From NCBI GenBank assembly GCA_035315885.1, contig DATFXM010000049.1, positions 1-64,000 on the forward strand: 64,000 nucleotides of DNA, given 5' to 3'. Below, in pieces: positions 48,963 through 58,142 of this stretch (position 1 is its first letter; each line of letters opens with the position of its first letter). The DNA is from DATFXM01 sp035315885. GTDB taxonomy: Bacteria; Acidobacteriota; Blastocatellia; UBA7656. The position numbers and the translations under genes are program-made. The notes under the pieces were generated by a model that made no database searches, was not told the DNA's origin, and saw only the letters and a list, made by a program, of their open reading frames with translations.

Positions 48963-49607
48963 ATGCGAAAGGGTATTTTTACAACGTTGATCGTGCTCAT
49001 AACTGCATTTTCATTCGCCGCCTGCGAGAGGATCACCAGCAGTTCGTCAACTAATTCAACCAACAGCTCTGCAATGAGCGATTCGGATCTACAGCGAATG
49101 GTTAAGACAAAACTGGACTCCGATCCGGCGGTTAAGGCTGCCGACCTTAGCGTGAGCGCCAACGCCGGCCGGAATGAAGTCGAGCTGTCTGGAACGGTAG
49201 ATTCCGAAGCGCTGAGGACAAGAGCTGTGGAGCTCGCCAAGACCGCACACGCCGGACTCATGGTCACCGACAGGATCGACGTCAAGGCGCGCGAGATGAC
49301 CCGGGCGCAGTACTCCGATGAAGATGCCCGAAAGGAAAGAGCAAAGGCGCAGACTGATAAGGAGACGGTTGGAAACTCGATCGACGACGCGTGGATTCAC
49401 GCCAAGATAGTTGGAAAACTGATCGCGAATTCGAGGACACCGGAAAGGAAGATCAACGTAGACGTAGTCAACAGCGTCGTAACGCTGAGGGGAAGCGTCG
49501 AAACACCAGACCAAAAGGCTGAGGCTGAACGGGTGGCCAGATCAACAGATGGAGTTAAGAAAGTCGACAATCTGCTAAAGGTCGAGCGGTCGAAAACCAA
49601 ATCGTAA
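48963..49607 (+). CDS. BON-domain lipoprotein (two BON domains)
   Basis: A 214-residue lipoprotein: signal peptide MRKGIFTTLIVLITAFSFAAC with Cys21 as the lipid site. Two BON domains follow, at about residues 42-112 (LQRMVKTKLDSDPAVKAADLSVSANAGRNEVELSGTVDS) and 140-210 (HAKIVGKLIANSR..VVNSVVTLRGSVETPDQKAEAERVARSTDGV). BON domains, as in OsmY, bind membranes and appear in osmotic and envelope stress proteins. I chose the ATG with AGGAGG five bases upstream; a GTG seven codons earlier is less likely. A perfect 15-bp hairpin follows the stop. Confidence 0.9.
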   Translation: MRKGIFTTLIVLITAFSFAACERITSSSSTNSTNSSAMSDSDLQRMVKTKLDSDPAVKAADLSVSANAGRNEVELSGTVDSEALRTRAVELAKTAHAGLMVTDRIDVKAREMTRAQYSDEDARKERAKAQTDKETVGNSIDDAWIHAKIVGKLIANSRTPERKINVDVVNSVVTLRGSVETPDQKAEAERVARSTDGVKKVDNLLKVERSKTKS

Positions 49608-49618
49608 GGAACAATAGA

Positions 49619-49660
49619 TCTGAGTACCGAGTTGTAACTAATCAGAACTCGGTACTCAGA
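49619..49660. terminator. 15-bp perfect inverted repeat of heptamer type
   Basis: TCTGAGTACCGAGTT (49619-49633) and AACTCGGTACTCAGA (49646-49660) form a perfect 15-bp stem with a 12-base loop. It lies between the convergent BON-lipoprotein and hybrid kinase genes and is built from CTGAGTN words, so here a heptamer repeat probably acts as a bidirectional 3' end. Confidence 0.8.
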
Positions 49661-49671
49661 CTCTTTCCTGC

Positions 49672-51306
49672 TCAAGCTCGGCCACCTATCTGTCGCAGCT
49701 TGCGTTTTGACCCCTCAAACGCGAGGTCCGCTACCACGCGCGCGAGCCCGTCCGGTTCAACCGGCTTTGGAAGGTGAACTTGATAGCCTGACGATAGAAC
49801 CTTCAACTGGTCTTCCGGCCGCGCGTAGGCAGTTAATGCGACCGCCGGGATTCCAGCGAATTGCTCCGACGTGTTTTCCCTAAGCTTCTTGATGAGCTCA
49901 AATCCGTCTTCGTCCGGCATTCCGATGTCGCTCACCAGCACATCGGGCGCGGGATTGAGACCCAGCCAATTCATTAGCTCCGCGACTGACGGAAGAGCGG
50001 TGACGTTCGCTCCGCGCGTTTCCAGCGCCGCGCGCAGCAGATCTCGCGCGTCGGCGTCGTCATCCACGATAAGAACATGAACGCCATCCAGCCACGCTGG
50101 ATCGCAGAAGGCGCGCACTGTGGTATGTACTGGGACCCTCTCAGTGATATGCGACAGAGGCAACGACACGTTGAACAAAGCGCCTCGTCCTTTGCCTTCG
50201 CTGCGGGCGCTTACGCTTCCACCGTGCAACTCTACGATGTGACGCACGATGGCAAGCCCGAGCCCGAGGCCGCCGTGCCTTCGTGTGAAAGTGCTGTCAC
50301 CCTGTCGAAATCGGTCGAACACGTAAGGAAGGAAGTCCTCGCGGATTCCCTCGCCCGTATCGGTCACGGTAATGATTGCCTCGGGCCCGACTCTCTCCAG
50401 CCTGACTTCGACCGAACCGCCGTTAGGCGTGAACTTGATCGCATTCGACAGAAGATTCCAGACCACCTGCTGGATTCGACTTGTATCCCCCAATATGATT
50501 CCGACGTCCGGCTCGATACCCACCGACAGGTTAATGCCTTTCGCATCGGTCGCAAGCCGGAGAGCATCTATCGCGGCTTCAATCACCGGTGCTAACTCGA
50601 ACTGTCGCGCCTCGAGTCTGAGCTTTCCGGTGATGATTCTGGATACGTCCAGCAGATCGTCAATTATTTGTGCAAGCGATTTTGTATTTCGTACGACCGT
50701 TTGAAGCGCTCGTTGAGCCGCTTCTCCACTAAGAGCGCCTCCTCTGAGGAGCTGGGCCCAGCCAAGGATTGAGTTCAGCGGCGTGCGAAGCTCGTGCGAT
50801 AGCGTAGCGAGGAATTCATCCTTGATCCGATTTGCTTCTCTGAGTTCGTGAGTGCGCTCTTCAACGATTCTCTCCAGCTCGCTCGCGTATCGTTCCAGCG
50901 CAGACCTCTGGTTCTCTATCTGGCGACTCATCTGTCGCATCTGAATGGCGCGGGAGAGGGCCGCCACGAAGTACTCGCGATCGATCGGCTTTTGCACGAA
51001 GTCATAAGCTCCGGCCCTAAGCGCCTGAAGCGCGAGATCGTGCTCGCCGTGACCGGTAATCAGAAGAGTCGGAACATCCGGTCTGAGGGCTTTTACTTCC
51101 GCGAGCAGTGCCAGCCCGTCCATGCCCGGCATCTTGATATCGCTGACGATCGCGTCGTAATCGCTTTCGGTTATTCTGGTTATTGCTGTCCTGGCGGAAT
51201 CACACGTATCAATCGACATCGGGCCGAGCCGCAGCCTCAGGGTCTCAGGCAGCGCGTTCAGAAGCGCGGGGTCATCGTCCACGATGAGAACGTTGGGCGT
51301 ATTCAT
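49672..51306 (-). CDS. Hybrid sensor kinase: receiver-HisKA-HATPase-receiver
   Basis: A 544-residue cytosolic two-component protein without a membrane segment. Order: receiver domain (about 4-120) with the phospho-Asp in AIVSDIKMPGMDG; a coiled-coil linker (about 125-155); HisKA with the phospho-His in ATLSHELRTPLNSILGWAQLL; HATPase with N, G1 and G2 boxes (LLSNAIKF, DTGEGI, GGLGLGLAIV); a C-terminal receiver with DVLVSDIGMPDEDG. The start codon overlaps the stop of the upstream kinase gene by ATGA, so the two are translated together. Its N-terminal receiver is a natural target for that kinase, and its own kinase core may pass the signal on. Confidence 0.93.
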   Translation of the reverse strand: MNTPNVLIVDDDPALLNALPETLRLRLGPMSIDTCDSARTAITRITESDYDAIVSDIKMPGMDGLALLAEVKALRPDVPTLLITGHGEHDLALQALRAGAYDFVQKPIDREYFVAALSRAIQMRQMSRQIENQRSALERYASELERIVEERTHELREANRIKDEFLATLSHELRTPLNSILGWAQLLRGGALSGEAAQRALQTVVRNTKSLAQIIDDLLDVSRIITGKLRLEARQFELAPVIEAAIDALRLATDAKGINLSVGIEPDVGIILGDTSRIQQVVWNLLSNAIKFTPNGGSVEVRLERVGPEAIITVTDTGEGIREDFLPYVFDRFRQGDSTFTRRHGGLGLGLAIVRHIVELHGGSVSARSEGKGRGALFNVSLPLSHITERVPVHTTVRAFCDPAWLDGVHVLIVDDDADARDLLRAALETRGANVTALPSVAELMNWLGLNPAPDVLVSDIGMPDEDGFELIKKLRENTSEQFAGIPAVALTAYARPEDQLKVLSSGYQVHLPKPVEPDGLARVVADLAFEGSKRKLRQIGGRA

Positions 51307-52457
51307 GACCATGCCCCTCCTGACGAGTCATCCTTAGCGAGCGGGAGTTGAATAACAAAGACTGCCCCAAGACCGCGAGCGGCCTTCCCGACCCTGATCG
51401 TACCCAAATGATCGCTGATGATGGCGTAAGTGATCGACAACCCGAGACCCGTTCCTTTGCCGACATCCTTGGTGGTAAAGAACGGGTCAAAAATCCGCTG
51501 CTCGAGACCTTCGGGGATCCCATGTCCGCTATCAGAAAAAGATATCTCAGCCTTTTCGTCCTTAATCCGGCACGAAATTGTCAGCGCTTTCTCGTCCGAA
51601 TCCATTACCGCGTCGCGCGCATTGGTCAACAGGTTAAGGAAAACCTGCTCGAGTTGAATCGGGTTGCCCATCACCATCGGTTCCTCTGCGCAAAGGTTCA
51701 GCAGGACTTCGATCTGACGAAGGCGCAGTTGCTCGTTCATCAGCGAAAGTGCGCGTTGGATGATCGGTTTTATCGCTATAGGCTCGAAGGTGAAGGTTGC
51801 TGCACGCCCAAACACTCGAAGATGCGAAATGATTTCCGACGCCTTTTGCACCTGATCCAGCGCATGCCTCAGTTCTCCGAGTATTCGCTGGCTGTCGCCC
51901 TGACCAAGTTCGACCCAGTCGATCGCGTTTCCTATGAACAGTCCGATGTTGTTAAGCGGATTGTTCAATTCGTGAGCGACTCCCGTTGTCAGCTCGCCGA
52001 GCGTTGCCAGCTTGCCCGCCTGTACGAGCTGTTCCTGTTTATCGCGGAGCTCCTGTTCGCGCCGAAGCATCTCATCCGTCGTTTTGCGAAGGTCGTCCAT
52101 TATGTGGATCATCGCCTTGCGCGTTCGTTCGAGGCGCAGATTCGACTGGTGAGAGTCTTTGAGTATGTGCAGTACTGCTCGTCGAGAGTTGTCCTGGCGC
52201 TCGCTTTGACGGGCAAGCCGGCGTCGGTCCTTCTCGTAGTCGATCATGATGTGGAGCATCGCCTTGCGCTGGTCGGCCAGCCGCTGGTTGAGCTCCTTCA
52301 TGTCGCCCATTATGTGTATCAAGGCTCGGCGACGCTCCTCGCCCTTGACCACTCGATTCTCGAGCGTCCTGATGTGCTCGAGCAGCCTCGATTCGTTCTC
52401 CAGAACCTCCTCGAGCGTCCGCGTCTCGAACCATTGCTGTGCTCTCACCGAGACCAT
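51303..52457 (-). CDS. Histidine kinase with four-fold RxAxxHIxxD helical motif
   Basis: A 384-residue cytosolic kinase. The N-terminal 130 residues form a long helix or coiled coil in which four similar segments recur: RRALIHIMGDMKEL, RKAMLHIMIDYEKD, RRAVLHILKDSHQS and RKAMIHIMDDLRKT, spaced 25-30 residues. Then come a typical HisKA box (LGELTTGVAHELNNPLNNI, with the His), and HATPase boxes (LTNARDAVMDS, DSGHGIPEG, GTGLGLSITYA). The HELNNPLNNI form is that of NtrB-type kinases. No receiver. I place the start at the ATG four bases after the stop of the PAS gene, as the longer frame begins at a weak TTG inside it. It should receive signals from the PAS protein and phosphorylate the downstream receiver. 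Confidence 0.9.
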   Translation of the reverse strand: MVSVRAQQWFETRTLEEVLENESRLLEHIRTLENRVVKGEERRRALIHIMGDMKELNQRLADQRKAMLHIMIDYEKDRRRLARQSERQDNSRRAVLHILKDSHQSNLRLERTRKAMIHIMDDLRKTTDEMLRREQELRDKQEQLVQAGKLATLGELTTGVAHELNNPLNNIGLFIGNAIDWVELGQGDSQRILGELRHALDQVQKASEIISHLRVFGRAATFTFEPIAIKPIIQRALSLMNEQLRLRQIEVLLNLCAEEPMVMGNPIQLEQVFLNLLTNARDAVMDSDEKALTISCRIKDEKAEISFSDSGHGIPEGLEQRIFDPFFTTKDVGKGTGLGLSITYAIISDHLGTIRVGKAARGLGAVFVIQLPLAKDDSSGGAWS

Positions 52458-52461
52458 TTGC

Positions 52462-54462
52462 TTAGTTTGTTCCGCTCTTCGTCGGGGTCTTGCCAATCTT
52501 CTGCCTGAGCCCCTCCAGCTCCTTCTCCAGTGCAATCATTTTCAGTTCGCGCCCTACCACTACTTCTTCGAACTTCTCCAGGTCCAGGATCTTTTCCTGA
52601 AGCTCCGCCTTCGACTGCTGAAGGTCCCGCACGACCAGTTCGTACGCCCTCATGTCACGCAGAATTCCGATCGCGCCAATCACCTTGCCATCCGGATCAC
52701 GCAGCGCCGACGCATTCAGCGTGGTCGGAATGATTTCGCCTGACGCGCTGCGAGGGTTCAGCCGCGCGTTCCGGGTAACTCCGCGTTCAACGACCTCGCG
52801 AAGCGCCGCGGTGAACTCACGCGTCTCTTCCGCACTGATGAACCTCGACAATGATTGCTCGATCAGCTCGTCCGGTCTGAAGCCGAGCAACGCAAACACC
52901 GCATCGTTCGCCTGAAGAATTTTTCCTTCCAGGTCGGAGACGAACACCGGATCTGGCGCGTTCTTGATGAGACTCTCAGCATATGCACGTGCCTTGTCCT
53001 GCTCACGCATATCTCGCAGGATTCCGATTGCGCCGATAACTTTTCCATCGGTGTCGCGCAATGCGGATGCATTCAAGCTCGTGGGGATGATCTCGCCGGA
53101 GGCGCTGCGCGGATTGAGTCGCGCGTTTCTGGTCACTCCGCGTTCGACGACCTCGCGAAGAGCGACGGTGAATTCGCGCGTTTCATCGGGGGAAAGAATG
53201 CGAGAGAGCGATTGTTCGATCAGTTCGTCTGGTCTGAATCCCAACAGGTCGAAGACCGCATCGTTCGCTTGCAGGATCTTGCCTTCGAGATCGGACACAA
53301 ACACGGGATCGGGCGCGTTCTTGATCAAGCTTTCCGCGTACGACCTGGCTTTGTCCAACTCGCGCATATCTCGAAGGATTCCGATGGCGCCGATTACTCT
53401 TCCATCCGGATCGCGCAATGCCGACGCGTTCAAGGTCATCGGTATGATCTCACCGGAGGCGCTTCGTGGGTTAAGCCGCGCGTTGCGCGTCACGCCGCGT
53501 TCAACCACCTCGTCGAGTGCCGCCATGAACTCCCGCGTTTCAGCAGGGCTTATGAACCTTGACAGCGACTGCTCGAGCACTTCATCCTGCCTAAACCCCA
53601 GCAACTTGGAGACTGCATCATTGGCCTGCAGAATCTTGCCTTCGAGGTCTGACACAAATACCGGGTCAGGCGCGTTCTGGATCAAGCTCTCGGCGTAAGC
53701 CCGAGCCTTATCCAGCTCTCGCATATCTCTGAGAATTCCGATTGCGCCTATTGCTCTTCCATCGGAATCGCGAAGCGCAGACGCGTTCAGACTGGTAGAG
53801 ATCACTTCGCCGCTGGCGCTGCGAGGATTGAGCACCACGTTGCGTGTGACTCCGCGCTCTACGACTTCGCGCAGCGCAGCGGTGAATTCGCGAGCCTCCT
53901 CCGGGCTGATGAATCTGGACAATGACTGTTCGATAACCTCATCGGGTCTGAAGCCCAGGACCTGCGAAACCGCATCGTTCGCCTGAAGGATTTTGCCCTC
54001 GAGGTCCGATACAAACACCGGGTCAGGCGCATTCTTGATCAGGCTCTCGGCGTAAGCACGCGCCTTATCGAGTTCGCGCATATCTCGCAGGATTCCAATC
54101 ACGCCTATCGGCCGCGAGTCCGAATCCAGCAATGCAGAAGCGTTGAGACTGGTCGGAATGACTTCGCCGCTTGCGCTGCGCGGGTTCAAGACCACGTTGC
54201 GGGTCACGCCCCGCTCGACCACTTCGCGCAGGACCGCGGTGAATTCCCGCGCTTCTTCGGCGCTTATGAAGCGTTTCAGCGATTGCTCCAGCACCTCATC
54301 CTGACGAAATCCCAGGAGCTGAGAGACTGCGTCATTGGCCTGAAGTATTTTTCCCTCGAGGTCGGACACAAACACCGGGTCCGGGGCGTTGGCGATGATT
54401 ATATCGGCCGGCAACAACCCACTTGATTTGCCACTTACCGGTTGCATTGCAGGGTCAGCCAT
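52462..54462 (-). CDS. Protein of five near-identical tandem PAS domains
   Basis: A 666-residue cytosolic sensor with no kinase core. Five PAS domains of exactly 119 residues (357 bp each, phase marked by ACAAACACC on the plus strand at 54368, 54011, 53654, 53297 and 52940) follow a 35-residue lead. Each has NAPDPVFVSDLEGKI, QANDAVF/S..LGFR.DE, RFISPEE.REF, VVERGVTRN and GAIGILRDMRE; amino acid identity between copies is very high although the codons differ. A C-terminal coiled coil (about 610-666, ELVVRDLQQSKAELQEKILDLEKF) would contact the kinase whose gene follows four bases later. Start: ATG with TAGGAG upstream. Ligand or cofactor unknown. Confidence 0.92.
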   Translation of the reverse strand: MADPAMQPVSGKSSGLLPADIIIANAPDPVFVSDLEGKILQANDAVSQLLGFRQDEVLEQSLKRFISAEEAREFTAVLREVVERGVTRNVVLNPRSASGEVIPTSLNASALLDSDSRPIGVIGILRDMRELDKARAYAESLIKNAPDPVFVSDLEGKILQANDAVSQVLGFRPDEVIEQSLSRFISPEEAREFTAALREVVERGVTRNVVLNPRSASGEVISTSLNASALRDSDGRAIGAIGILRDMRELDKARAYAESLIQNAPDPVFVSDLEGKILQANDAVSKLLGFRQDEVLEQSLSRFISPAETREFMAALDEVVERGVTRNARLNPRSASGEIIPMTLNASALRDPDGRVIGAIGILRDMRELDKARSYAESLIKNAPDPVFVSDLEGKILQANDAVFDLLGFRPDELIEQSLSRILSPDETREFTVALREVVERGVTRNARLNPRSASGEIIPTSLNASALRDTDGKVIGAIGILRDMREQDKARAYAESLIKNAPDPVFVSDLEGKILQANDAVFALLGFRPDELIEQSLSRFISAEETREFTAALREVVERGVTRNARLNPRSASGEIIPTTLNASALRDPDGKVIGAIGILRDMRAYELVVRDLQQSKAELQEKILDLEKFEEVVVGRELKMIALEKELEGLRQKIGKTPTKSGTN
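52640..54400. repeat. Five 357-bp coding tandem repeats (PAS)
   Basis: The 357-bp unit repeats five times without length change. In a 33-base window compared across the five copies, most pairs differ at several positions that do not change the protein, so the copies are not recent exact duplicates. Confidence 0.9.
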
Positions 54463-55164
54463 GTTCGATCTCCTAGCCGAAGACATTCGAATCGGGTCGG
54501 GTCACCAGTGCATCGCAGAAAAATTCGCCCCGCCTTTGGCGGGACGCGATGACCTACGTGACCATTGCGACGGAAACCGCGCGGCGAATCGCGAGCGGTC
54601 CGCAAAGCGGGGACCACGGGGCAGAGACTTTGTTGGAGGAATGTTCACCCGCAGTCATGTCTGCCAGATGGAGACAGTCGGCTCGACAAACGGCAGCATG
54701 CGGGAGACAACGCATTCTCTTGATGCCGATCCCTGGAAGCTGAACAAGCACTAACGCCTCGTCTCGTGATCGTCCCGGCATTGGCGACGCCGACGATCGC
54801 GACGTCGCAATTGGTCTAACATCAACCAAGGCGCTTGCGACCAGGAGGCTTCGGCTTCGCAAAATTAGGATGGAACCGCCCCACGCTGTATTGTATTCGA
54901 ACGCATATAGCGTTCAGCCTCGTGAGCGGTGCAAAAAAGATGCCAGTTGGGTCCTGCGGTTAGTAACCCACGCAAAGACCAAATTGTGAGTGTTTAGCGC
55001 TCAACAGCGCTGCACCAGTCGCATAGCCGGATGTCTGCCCGTTGTCTTCTCTGAACCGGAGCCGTACAGCAGTCGTTGTACTTGCCCGGTTTCGTGACGT
55101 ATTAATAGGGCAGGGGCCGTTCAAAGTATTCTTGCCGAGACTCTTCCGTGCTGGCCTAATCGCT
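54463..55164. other. About 700 bases without a supported gene
   Basis: Several reading frames of 60-100 codons exist on both strands but their predicted peptides look like random sequence. A hairpin CCCGCC-TTT-GGCGGG (54529-54543) with a T-rich tail on the minus strand is listed as a terminator. A plus-strand frame ending at 54754 has a GGAGG one base before its ATG, too close, and is not called. Confidence 0.55.
54518..54543 (-). terminator. Terminator-like hairpin on minus strand
   Basis: CCCGCC (54529-54534) and GGCGGG (54538-54543) form a short perfect stem with a 3-base loop. On the minus strand it is followed within four bases by AATTTTTC. It would stop transcripts coming from the zinc-ribbon gene before the PAS operon. 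Confidence 0.5.
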
Positions 55165-55542
55165 TCAGGCCACGCCTCCCAGGGGCGATGCTGATGCTGA
55201 CTCCCAATCTTCTCGTTGACCGGTAGGGTACCTGAGGACTCGGGCTGCACTCTGGCCGGCAGCCTTTGAAGCCCGTGCGTTCATGAGCCGCTCGGCGTAA
55301 GGCGCTCGATGGGCCGCTAACACGTAGCTCGTCCCGCCGCACTGATGACAACGCCCCGATAGATCCAGAAACGTCTTTTTCGGAAGCGCTTCGTCTCCAG
55401 AACAGTCCCCGCAGATTATTTGCACGCCGACGCTGGTGACCGGGAAGCGCTTCTCGACGAGCGTGGGATCGAACTTGCGGCTCTTTACCAGGGAATACGC
55501 CAATACGGCGGTGGTCAGAACCAGTACAACAAGGATCAGCAT
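55165..55542 (-). CDS. Small membrane protein with zinc-ribbon-like domain
   Basis: A 125-residue protein I do not recognise. One N-terminal membrane helix (MLILVVLVLTTAVLAYSLV) anchors a domain with two Cys pairs, Cys44-x2-Cys47 (CGDC) and Cys65-x2-Cys68 (CHQC), separated by 17 residues: a likely zinc ribbon on the cytoplasmic or periplasmic face. The remaining 50 residues are polar. An AAGGAG site lies 8 bases upstream of the ATG. It is about 120 bases downstream of the hybrid kinase gene on the same strand, so it may share its transcript; a role in redox or metal sensing is only a guess. Confidence 0.68.
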   Translation of the reverse strand: MLILVVLVLTTAVLAYSLVKSRKFDPTLVEKRFPVTSVGVQIICGDCSGDEALPKKTFLDLSGRCHQCGGTSYVLAAHRAPYAERLMNARASKAAGQSAARVLRYPTGQREDWESASASPLGGVA

Positions 55543-55661
55543 AAGGTTTGCTCCTTAAAAAAGAAGGAAGATCAAGCTTCCACAATCCTGGTGCCTCAAT
55601 CATCCATGAACTGCTGCACTGAAAACGCGAACTGCTGCACTGAAAACGCTGATGACAACTC

Positions 55662-58142
55662 TCAAGAGGCAAGAATCGGCGGCGTCCGGTGCCGACCCGC
55701 CAAACTAGCCACAACCGTCAATAGTTCTGCTGGCTCAACCGGCTTGGATACGTGTATCTGAAATCCGGCGGCCAGAGCGCTCATTCGATCTTCCACCCGC
55801 GAATAAGCGGTGAGCGCCACCGCTGGAATATTGCCCGCTCTGTTTTCCTCCAACTTCCTAAGCCGCTGAATCAGCGAATAGCCATCCAGATCCGGCATCT
55901 CTATATCGGATATCAGAACGTCCGGTTGCCAGTCGTCGTCAGATTCCAGAATCGAAAGCGCTTCATTCACCGAGCCGACCGATATCACGTCGACACGAGA
56001 GTGCGAAAGAATCGCCTCCACCAACTCGCGCGCGTCGGGATCATCGTCGACAAGAAGCACTCGAATACCCTCGAGGGAAATCGTAGTCACCGGTGTGTAA
56101 ACCGACGCCTCCTTGAGCGACTCATCGGCGACTCTGCTCTCCACACAAACAACCGGCAATCTGACGGTAAAGGTTGCTCCCTTGCCTTCTCCGGCACTCT
56201 CGACTTCGACCGACCCGCCGTGCAGCTCGGTCAGATGTCGCACAATCGCGAGCCCAAGCCCAAGGCCGCCCTGCTTCCTTGTGCTGGATCCATCGGCCTG
56301 CCTGAACCTGTCGAAAACGTAGGGCAGGAACGCGCGCGCAATTCCAACCCCGGTATCGCTTACTTCTATATGAACGTGAGAATTCGCTCGCGTCAGCGAA
56401 ACGCGCACGCTGCCCCTGTTAGGTGTGAACTTGATTGCGTTCGAAATCAGGTTCCATACGATCTGCTGAACCCGGTCGGGGTCGCCGGATATGATTGTCG
56501 CCCCGTCAGGACGGTCGACCTGAAGTTCGATTTCCTTGGCGCGTGCAGCCGGCCGAACCGCTTCCACCGCCGCGTCGACTATGCGTGTCACATCGATCGG
56601 GCAGATATTCAATCGGAGTTTGCCGGTGATGATGCGCGACACGTCGAGAAGGTCGTTGATTATCCGAGCCTGAGCGCGTGCGCTGCGTTCGACAGTTTCC
56701 AGCGCACGAGCCGCGGCGCGCTCGTCGAGATTGCCATCGCGCAGTAGCTGCACCCATCCGAGTATCGCGTTCAACGGCGAGCGCAGTTCGTGCGACACAG
56801 TGGCCAGAAATTCATCCTTGATGCGATTCGCAGATTCGGCGGCCAGACGCGCGCGCTGTTCGCTCTCATAAAGCCGCGTTTGCTCGATTGCCAAAGCGAC
56901 GCGGTCAGCCACCAGCTGAAGCAGCCGCAGGTCGTTCTCCTTGAAATGCCCGGGGCGCTCCGATGCCGCCTGAATCACGCCTATGACGTTCCCCTCTACC
57001 ATCAACGGAGCGCCGATGAGCGAGGAGATCTGCTCATAAAGGGTGCCACCGACTGCTTCAGTCCTTGACAGGTCCCCCAGCAAAACCGGAATACGCGTTG
57101 CCGCTACGTGCTTAGCAATGCCTTGGCCCTTCGGACTGGCCAGCTCTTCCGCAGCTTTGCCTCTTCCACTTGAAATTCGAGGCGGCACACCGTGCGTGTC
57201 GCGACCCAGCAGGAGCACGCTCGCCGCATCCGCACTCAGCAGCCCGCAGACATTCGATAGCGTCTCCTGAAGGAGCTGTTCAACAGAAAGTCCCATCAAC
57301 GAAATGTCTATGATCGTCTGCAGCCGCTTGACCAGCTTTGCAGATTGTTCGGCCTGGACCCTGGCCGCCTGCTCGGAGATCAATCGCTCGGCGCTCTCAG
57401 CTTCGAGCTCCTTCAGATCAGTGATGTCCCGACTCACGCTCCTGATGTGCACGAATTTGTTGTCCTTGCGGTAGACATTTGCGTCGATCAATACGTGTTT
57501 GATCGAGCCGTCCTTGGCTCGCAACCTGACCTCATAATTTCTCAGGCGATTGCCTTCGGATAGCCTCCGCAACATATCCTCGCTCGCCGCAGGATCTTCA
57601 TAGAACTCAGCAATCAAGTGACCGACGTACTCGCTCTCTTCGTAACCTAGAATGCTCAGCTCCGCCTGGTTTGCCCTTATCACGACGCCATCTTCAGAAA
57701 TCCACTGCAGGCCGGCGGGTGAATTCTCGAAGAAGTCTTCAAGCTCGCAAGTACCGTGATCCGATCCGTCGTCGCGCTTGCCGTCCTTTTCCTTATAGAA
57801 GCCTCGCGGAGGGCCGGTCTTGAAGTCCGATTGCGCGTGCGACTCGTTGCTTTCCTGCTGAGCTTCCTGTTGCCCGAACCCGCTCCGGTAGAGCATGCCT
57901 CCTTCACGAATCCGCGCCTCACGAACACCCCTCCAGAAAAGAGCGGTGACCGCGATGACATCGAGAGTCAGCAAAAACGAGAGCGACGCGGCCGAGTCGT
58001 GGCGGTCCCCAGCCGCAACTATGAGCACGATGAGCGCACTGAGCACGAGAGAAACGGTCGCTACGCTGCCGCTAAACCTCGCCAAACCCACGGGGTTCGG
58101 GGTTTCTATCGACGACCTGGAACAGTCCAACATCTTAAACAT
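55662..58142 (-). CDS. Membrane hybrid histidine kinase with PAS and GAF
   Basis: An 826-residue kinase. Order: two N-terminal hydrophobic segments (about 24-45 and 52-70); a PAS domain with PAC (about 130-245; FFENSPAGLQWISEDG, YEVRLRAKDGSIKHVLIDANVYR); a coiled linker; a GAF domain (about 270-420; LGRDTHGVPP, GAPLMVEGNVIGVIQAA); HisKA with the phospho-His in ATVSHELRSPLNAILGWVQLL; HATPase (DTGVGIARAFLPYVFDRF, GGLGLGLAIV); C-terminal receiver with DVLISDIEMPDLDG. It lies close to, and matches in kinase sequence, the hybrid kinase encoded at 49.7-51.3 kb, so the two probably arose by duplication. No cognate output gene is adjacent. Confidence 0.93.
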   Translation of the reverse strand: MFKMLDCSRSSIETPNPVGLARFSGSVATVSLVLSALIVLIVAAGDRHDSAASLSFLLTLDVIAVTALFWRGVREARIREGGMLYRSGFGQQEAQQESNESHAQSDFKTGPPRGFYKEKDGKRDDGSDHGTCELEDFFENSPAGLQWISEDGVVIRANQAELSILGYEESEYVGHLIAEFYEDPAASEDMLRRLSEGNRLRNYEVRLRAKDGSIKHVLIDANVYRKDNKFVHIRSVSRDITDLKELEAESAERLISEQAARVQAEQSAKLVKRLQTIIDISLMGLSVEQLLQETLSNVCGLLSADAASVLLLGRDTHGVPPRISSGRGKAAEELASPKGQGIAKHVAATRIPVLLGDLSRTEAVGGTLYEQISSLIGAPLMVEGNVIGVIQAASERPGHFKENDLRLLQLVADRVALAIEQTRLYESEQRARLAAESANRIKDEFLATVSHELRSPLNAILGWVQLLRDGNLDERAAARALETVERSARAQARIINDLLDVSRIITGKLRLNICPIDVTRIVDAAVEAVRPAARAKEIELQVDRPDGATIISGDPDRVQQIVWNLISNAIKFTPNRGSVRVSLTRANSHVHIEVSDTGVGIARAFLPYVFDRFRQADGSSTRKQGGLGLGLAIVRHLTELHGGSVEVESAGEGKGATFTVRLPVVCVESRVADESLKEASVYTPVTTISLEGIRVLLVDDDPDARELVEAILSHSRVDVISVGSVNEALSILESDDDWQPDVLISDIEMPDLDGYSLIQRLRKLEENRAGNIPAVALTAYSRVEDRMSALAAGFQIHVSKPVEPAELLTVVASLAGRHRTPPILAS

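Noticed and set aside
51348..52508. 386-codon plus-strand frame opposite the kinase
   Set aside because: It mirrors the kinase gene, which has all the expected boxes.
54389..54754. Possible small plus-strand gene ending DADPWKLNKH
   Set aside because: The GGAGG is one base before the ATG and most of the frame overlaps the PAS gene's start region; evidence too thin.
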